Source: Malaciobacter marinus
GTDB lineage: Bacteria; Campylobacterota; Campylobacteria; Campylobacterales; Arcobacteraceae
Length of the DNA: 64,000 nucleotides
Direction of reading: 5' to 3'
Assembly: GCF_003544855.1 (NCBI RefSeq)
Contig: NZ_CP032101.1
Span: 1,302,001-1,366,000, forward strand
Both the position numbers and the translations under genes were made by a program. The notes under the pieces are model-generated. The model worked only from the letters and a program-made list of their open reading frames with translations. It ran no database searches and was not told the DNA's origin. Positions 60,309 through 64,000 of this stretch are shown in pieces (within the stretch, counting starts at the first letter, position 1; every line of letters starts with the position of its first letter).

Positions 60309-60473
60309 ATGAAGAATTTATTTTTATTAATAATACTTATTTTTACTTTCAATGGATGTGCTACTTGGAAGGGTATTAAAAAAGATAGTAATGATGCTTG
60401 GAAAGCAACTAAAGATGGAAGTTCAAAAATCTACAAAGAGACAAAAGAAACAATTCATAAAGCTACAGAGTAG
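60309..60473 (+). CDS. Small entericidin-like lipoprotein, 54 aa
   Basis: ATG at 60309, 54 codons. Signal peptide MKNLFLLIILIFTFNGC with the lipobox Cys at 17, followed by ATWKGIKKDSNDAWKATKDG and SSKIYKETKETIHKATE, an amphipathic helical tail with a weak repeat (DAWKAT / IYKET / IHKAT). The plan resembles entericidin and similar tiny envelope lipoproteins. Matured by Lgt if expressed. It has an AAAGGA ribosome-binding site. Confidence 0.65.
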   Translation: MKNLFLLIILIFTFNGCATWKGIKKDSNDAWKATKDGSSKIYKETKETIHKATE

Positions 60474-60487
60474 TTTAATTTAATAAA

Positions 60488-60667
60488 ATTTCATCAAAGG
60501 AACAAAAATTATTATTGTAGGTTTATTGTTGAATGATTACAATTTATAAAGGAGAACAATGTTCCTATGATGAAATAATTGATAAGATAAAATTTAATAT
60601 GAATAATTGTTTGAATTTAAATGTATAATATATAATTGTATGAATATTTAGATGAAATTTTATCTTA
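60488..60667. repeat. Intergenic element with two interleaved inverted repeats
   Basis: In the 231-base gap before the tRNA cluster, 60488-60504 and 60560-60576 are inverted copies matching at 16 of 17 bases. 60583-60595 and 60655-60667 are a perfect 13-base inverted pair. A 31-codon frame (60533-60628, [20 protein letters not shown]) lies across them but has no ribosome-binding site. It could be a structured RNA or a decayed mobile or duplicated sequence; I cannot tell which. Confidence 0.4.
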
Positions 60668-60704
60668 CCATTGCAGAAAATATAACAATTTACTACTATA
60701 AAAG

Positions 60705-60779
60705 TGGATGGGGTAGTAGGATTCGAACCTACGAATGACGGCACCAAAAGCCGTTGCCTTACCACTTGGCGATACCCCA
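60705..60779 (-). tRNA. tRNA-Gln (anticodon TTG), copy 1
   Basis: 75 bases including encoded CCA. TGGGGTA/TACCCCA acceptor arm, anticodon loop TTTTGGT with TTG, T-loop TTCGAAT. Identical to the copy at 61151-61225. Last gene of the five-tRNA operon. Confidence 0.95.
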
Positions 60780-60786
60780 ATAATAA

Positions 60787-60863
60787 TGGAGCTGGTGATA
60801 GGATTTGAACCTACGACCTGCTGATTACAAATCAGCTGCTCTAGCCAACTGAGCTACACCAGC
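60787..60863 (-). tRNA. tRNA-Thr (anticodon TGT)
   Basis: 77 bases with CCA. Acceptor GCTGGTG/CACCAGC, anticodon stem GCTGA/TCAGC around loop TTTGTAA, T-arm TAGGTTCAAATCCTA. Confidence 0.95.
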
Positions 60864-60971
60864 AAAATAATAATTTTAATATGTCTTAAAATTATAGGCG
60901 GAATTATATTGAATTATAATTAAAATAAACTTAAAAAATAAACTTTTAATGATGAATTTTAAATTTTAATA

Positions 60972-61048
60972 TGGTGTCAAGAGAGAGACTTGAACTCTCG
61001 ACCTCCGGCTTATGAGACCAGCGCTCTAGCCAGCTGAGCTACCTTGAC
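60972..61048 (-). tRNA. tRNA-Met, elongator type (anticodon CAT)
   Basis: 77 bases with CCA. Acceptor GTCAAGG/TCTTGAC (one G-T pair), anticodon loop CTCATAA, T-arm GAGAGTTCAAGTCTCTC. It lacks the three GC pairs of an initiator. An Ile2 (lysidine) tRNA also has CAT and cannot be fully excluded by eye. Confidence 0.85.
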
Positions 61049-61064
61049 ATATTAAAATTTTGAT

Positions 61065-61141
<77 letters not shown>

Positions 61142-61150
61142 TCTTTTAAG

Positions 61151-61225
61151 TGGATGGGGTAGTAGGATTCGAACCTACGAATGACGGCACCAAAAGCCGT
61201 TGCCTTACCACTTGGCGATACCCCA
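61151..61225 (-). tRNA. tRNA-Gln (anticodon TTG), copy 2
   Basis: 75 bases, identical to 60705-60779. First gene of the operon, 9 bases downstream of the predicted transcription start. Confidence 0.95.
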
Positions 61226-61240
61226 AATTTAAGTCTCGAA

Positions 61241-61269
61241 ATTATAGTCAAAAAAAAATAAATTGTCAA
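61241..61269 (-). promoter_or_regulatory. Consensus promoter of the tRNA operon
   Basis: On the minus strand, TTGACA (61269-61264), 17 bases, TATAAT (61246-61241): a perfect sigma-70 match. The start site should fall near 61234, just before the first tRNA at 61225. Confidence 0.9.
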
Positions 61270-61299
61270 GTATTTTATAATTTTTTTTGGATTTTTTGA

Positions 61300-61305
61300 T
61301 ATAAT
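61300..61305 (+). promoter_or_regulatory. -10 box of ribBA
   Basis: TATAAT preceded by a T-rich stretch (TTTTTTGA) and no clear -35 box, 31 bases before the ribBA ATG. Back-to-back with the tRNA promoter. No room for an FMN riboswitch. Confidence 0.6.
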
Positions 61306-61336
61306 ATTGAAGAAATTAAATAAAAAAAGAGTTATT

Positions 61337-62368
61337 ATGTCAGCTATAAAAAGAGTAAAAGAAGCAATTGAAGAAATAAAAAAAGGAAATATGGTCATCA
61401 TGTTAGATGATGAGGATAGAGAGAATGAAGGTGATTTAGTTTATGCAGCAGCTTTAAGTACAGCAGATAAAGTAAACTTTATGGCATCAAATGCAAAGGG
61501 TTTAATTTGTGTATCTGTTACAAAAGAAACAGCAAATAAATTAGATTTAAATCCAATGGTTGAATCAAATACTTCATCTTATGAAACTGCATTTACAGTT
61601 TCAGTTGATGCAGTTGATGCAGCAACTGGTATTAGTGCAGGAGAAAGAGATGATACTATTAAAATTTTAGCTAACCCTGTATCAAAACCACAAGAACTTG
61701 TGCGACCTGGACATATTTTTCCATTAATCGCAAAAGATGGTGGAGTTTTAGTTAGAACTGGGCATACAGAAGGAAGTGTAGATTTATGTAAACTTGCAGG
61801 TTTAAATGGTGAAGCTGTTATTTGTGAAATAATGAAAGATGATGGAACAATGGCAAGAAGAGATGATTTAGATATTTTTGCACAAAAACACAAGTTAAAA
61901 CAAATTTATATTTCAGATTTAGTAGAGTATAGATTATCTCATGAAAAACTAGTAGAAGAAACATCAAGTAATGAAGTGGACTTTTTTGGTTCAAAAGCAA
62001 TAAAAAAAGAGTTTAAAGATCATTTAGGAAATATTCATACAGCAATAATTTTTAAAGAATTAAATGACATATCACATGTAAAGTTTCATACAATTATCCC
62101 AGATATTGAACTATTCTTAAATGGTGAAAAAGTACATTCATTATTAAAAACAATTAATTTCTTACAAGCAAAAGGTGGAATACTTATCTTTTTAAGTGAT
62201 AAAAGAACAAATAAAGAATCACAAAAAGATTATGGTATTGGGGCACAAATTTTAAATAGTTTAAATATCAAAAAAATAAAACTTATGACAAGTGGAGGTA
62301 AACATTCATTTGTTGGGCTTCAAGGGTTTGGATTAGAAATTTGTGAAGAGATACAAATTGAAGGTTAA
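61337..62368 (+). CDS. ribB: 3,4-dihydroxy-2-butanone 4-phosphate synthase with degenerate RibA-like C-terminus (RibBA)
   Basis: Start taken at ATG 61337 (MSAIKRVKEAIEEIKKG), with AAAGAG upstream; 343 residues. RibB (about 1-200): VIMLDDEDRENEGDLVYAA near 22, SAGERDDTIK near 100, RPGHIFPLIAKDGGVLVRTG near 125 and HTEGSVDLCKLAGL. The C-terminal half resembles GTP cyclohydrolase II but lacks the zinc cysteines and the QEGRGIG-type loop, so it should be inactive; ribA at 55.3 kb supplies that activity. It forms the four-carbon precursor of riboflavin from ribulose 5-phosphate. Confidence 0.92.
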   Translation: MSAIKRVKEAIEEIKKGNMVIMLDDEDRENEGDLVYAAALSTADKVNFMASNAKGLICVSVTKETANKLDLNPMVESNTSSYETAFTVSVDAVDAATGISAGERDDTIKILANPVSKPQELVRPGHIFPLIAKDGGVLVRTGHTEGSVDLCKLAGLNGEAVICEIMKDDGTMARRDDLDIFAQKHKLKQIYISDLVEYRLSHEKLVEETSSNEVDFFGSKAIKKEFKDHLGNIHTAIIFKELNDISHVKFHTIIPDIELFLNGEKVHSLLKTINFLQAKGGILIFLSDKRTNKESQKDYGIGAQILNSLNIKKIKLMTSGGKHSFVGLQGFGLEICEEIQIEG

Positions 62369-62393
62369 TTAGAAGCTAATAGCTTTTGAATCT

Positions 62394-62423
62394 AAAAGAA
62401 GTAGTTTTTTAACTACTTCTTTT
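62394..62423. terminator. Bidirectional terminator between ribBA and pckA
   Basis: A perfect 13-bp stem (AAAAGAAGTAGTT / AACTACTTCTTTT) with a TTTT loop, A-run and T-run on its outer sides, between convergent genes. Confidence 0.88.
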
Positions 62424-62438
62424 AATTGTTTGTTCTTA

Positions 62439-64000
62439 TTAAAGTTGTGGACCTGCTGTTGTAAAATCAAATTCACTTTCTAAAGTAAGATATTTTTTAA
62501 AGTTTTCTATATACATTCCTGCAAGTTTTTTTGCAGTTTCATCATATGCTTCTTTATCTTCCCATGTATTTCTTGGATTTAATACTTCTGTATCTACTCC
62601 ACTTAAAGTTTTAGGAATTAATAAATTGAAATATGGAAGCATTTCAAATTCAGAAGAGTTAATTGAACCATCTAAAATCCCATTTATACAAGCTCTTGTA
62701 TTCTTAATACTCATTCTTGAACCAATGCCATAAGGGCCACCAGTCCATCCTGTATTTACTAAAAATACGTTTACATTATGTTTATCAATTTTCTTACCTA
62801 AAAGTTCAGCATATACAGTAGGATTTAATGGTAAAAATGCTTCACCAAAACAAGATGAGAAAGTAGCAACAGGTTCAGTAATACCTCTTTCTGTCCCTGC
62901 TACTTTTGCAGTATAACCACTTAAAAAGTAATACATAGCTTGATCTCTAGTAAGTTTTGAAACAGGAGGTAAAACTCCAAATGCATCAGCACATAAGAAA
63001 ATAATATTTTGTGGATGTCCACCTTTCATATCAGGAGTGTGATTTTCTATATGTTCTAAAGGATAAGAAACTCTAGTATTTTCTGTTTTACTACCATCAG
63101 TATAGTCAACAACACCATTTTCATCATATATTACATTTTCTAAAATCGCACCTTTTTTAATGGCACCAAAAATTTCTGGTTCAGAGCTTTCATCAAGATT
63201 GATTACTTTTGCATAGCAACCACCTTCAAAATTGAAAATTCCATTATCATCCCATCCATGCTCATCATCACCAATTAATGCTCTATTTGGATCAGTAGAT
63301 AATGTAGTTTTTCCAGTTCCTGAAAGACCAAAGAATAGGGCAGTGTCACCATCTTTCCCAATATTTGCAGAACAATGCATTGAAAGTTTACCTTCTAAAG
63401 GAAGCCAATAGTTCATCATTGAGAAAACACCTTTTTTCATCTCACCAGCATACCAAGTACCACCGATAATTGCACAGTTTTCTTCAACATTAAATACTAC
63501 ATAAACTTCTGAGTGTAAGTTATGACTTACATATGATTTATCAATTGTTTTACAAGAGTTATATATTGTAAAATCAGGTTTAAAATTGTCTAATTCTTCT
63601 TTTGTTTGTGGAACAATAAACATATTTTGAATAAAATGAGCTTGCCAAGCAACTTCTGTAATAAATCTAACAGATTTTCTACTATCTAAACTAGCACCAC
63701 AATAAACATCTGTTATGTATAAATCTTTATTACTTAATTGTTTCTTTGAGTTTGTTAATAGGTCTTCATATACATCTTTTGTAACAGCTTGATTTATATC
63801 ACCCCAAGAAATATATTTATTTGAGGGGTCTTGATTTACAAAAAATTTATCTTTAGGGCTTCTTCCCGTAAAGATACCAGTATCAATCATTAGTGCACCA
63901 GTTGATGAAACTTTAGCACCTTCATTGTCAACAGCGTGTTTTATTAGGGTGTCTACATCAAGATTTCTATAAACTTTCCCTACATTTTCAAGTCCAAGTG
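62439..64000 (-). CDS. pckA: Phosphoenolpyruvate carboxykinase (ATP), N-terminus beyond the window
   Basis: 520 codons seen; the reading frame is open to the window edge ([20 protein letters not shown]), so the start lies outside. Motifs: [15 protein letters not shown] near the start of the visible part, [20 protein letters not shown], the kinase-1a loop [11 protein letters not shown], and [11 protein letters not shown] for metal binding, with [11 protein letters not shown] later. It converts oxaloacetate and ATP to phosphoenolpyruvate, the entry to gluconeogenesis. Convergent with ribBA across a strong terminator. Confidence 0.95.
   Translation of the reverse strand, partial: LGLENVGKVYRNLDVDTLIKHAVDNEGAKVSSTGALMIDTGIFTGRSPKDKFFVNQDPSNKYISWGDINQAVTKDVYEDLLTNSKKQLSNKDLYITDVYCGASLDSRKSVRFITEVAWQAHFIQNMFIVPQTKEELDNFKPDFTIYNSCKTIDKSYVSHNLHSEVYVVFNVEENCAIIGGTWYAGEMKKGVFSMMNYWLPLEGKLSMHCSANIGKDGDTALFFGLSGTGKTTLSTDPNRALIGDDEHGWDDNGIFNFEGGCYAKVINLDESSEPEIFGAIKKGAILENVIYDENGVVDYTDGSKTENTRVSYPLEHIENHTPDMKGGHPQNIIFLCADAFGVLPPVSKLTRDQAMYYFLSGYTAKVAGTERGITEPVATFSSCFGEAFLPLNPTVYAELLGKKIDKHNVNVFLVNTGWTGGPYGIGSRMSIKNTRACINGILDGSINSSEFEMLPYFNLLIPKTLSGVDTEVLNPRNTWEDKEAYDETAKKLAGMYIENFKKYLTLESEFDFTTAGPQL

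Noticed and set aside
60565-60780. Minus-strand open frame of 71 codons and a similar one at 61132-61401
   Set aside because: They run through the tRNA-Gln genes and are not coding.
61226-61336. FMN riboswitch ahead of ribBA or ribA
   Set aside because: The distance from -10 to ATG is only 31 bases and no RFN-like conserved sequence is seen; the ribA leader is also too short.

Overview
This window is a stretch of chromosome from a very AT-rich bacterium of the Campylobacterota, most likely an Arcobacter-type organism (Arcobacteraceae). The evidence is the gene content and order. From memory of Campylobacter jejuni maps, several neighbourhoods match: a ferredoxin-type Fe-S protein, hemN, argF, hemB, ribA, rsmG; argG, S4 protein, tsaE, lptB; and dnaJ next to recR. 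There is also a CetA/CetB-type energy-taxis pair and a set of histidine kinases with the H-box AHQWRQPL. No phage, insertion sequence, CRISPR array or rRNA is visible. No gene-free gap exceeds about 235 bases.

Layout. 1-8.5 kb: start of a cytochrome c biogenesis gene (ccsBA type), cmoB, two tandem GGDEF genes, a metallo-beta-lactamase-fold hydrolase, a ferritin-like DUF455 gene, a stand-alone divergent trpB, a phnN-like kinase, dnaJ and recR. 8.6-11.9 kb: an operon of Old Yellow Enzyme, yellow/MRJP-like protein and nitroreductase, divergent from an HxlR-family regulator with a candidate operator between them; this looks like an electrophile or quinone stress module. 12-21.5 kb: the CetA/CetB pair, a small Cys-rich protein, sensor kinases, an HTH-dUTPase fusion, a GNAT-nitrilase fusion, a diguanylate cyclase and response regulators. 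21.6-28.2 kb: gamma carbonic anhydrase plus a tightly coupled four-gene operon (M20 glutamate-carboxypeptidase-like enzyme, two ATP-grasp ligases, one of them with C-terminal ComEA-like helix-hairpin-helix units, and an 862-aa M14 carboxypeptidase). I recognise no described pathway for this operon. 28.3-32 kb: argG, S4 protein, trpD, tsaE, lptB. 32-43 kb: c-di-GMP proteins, kdsB, a kinase, polA and a regulator/zinc-finger/PAS cluster. 43-57 kb: lgt, Fe-S protein, hemN, argF, then nrdD-nrdG, a regulator and a gshB-like gene, then hemB, ribA, rsmG. 57-64 kb: glyS, small envelope genes, a five-tRNA operon, ribBA and the 3' part of pckA.

The most striking observation is at 49.8 kb. The class III ribonucleotide reductase NrdD stops before its glycyl-radical domain. 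That domain (core TRVMGY) lies in the -1 frame as a 53-codon gene. In the overlap there is an A AAA AAG heptamer in exactly the right phase for -1 frameshifting, and the same bases supply an AAGGAG ribosome-binding site for independent translation. Either this is a reductase with a detached radical subunit or a programmed frameshift makes the full enzyme.

Functionally the window mixes housekeeping biosynthesis (haem, riboflavin, arginine, tryptophan, dNTP, LPS) with dense signalling: four histidine kinases, four receiver-only or winged-helix regulators plus two receivers fused to other domains, four GGDEF proteins without an EAL domain, and one GGDEF-EAL protein. Four proteins share the same Aer-like PAS module. 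All functional calls come from reading motifs by eye; no database search was run.
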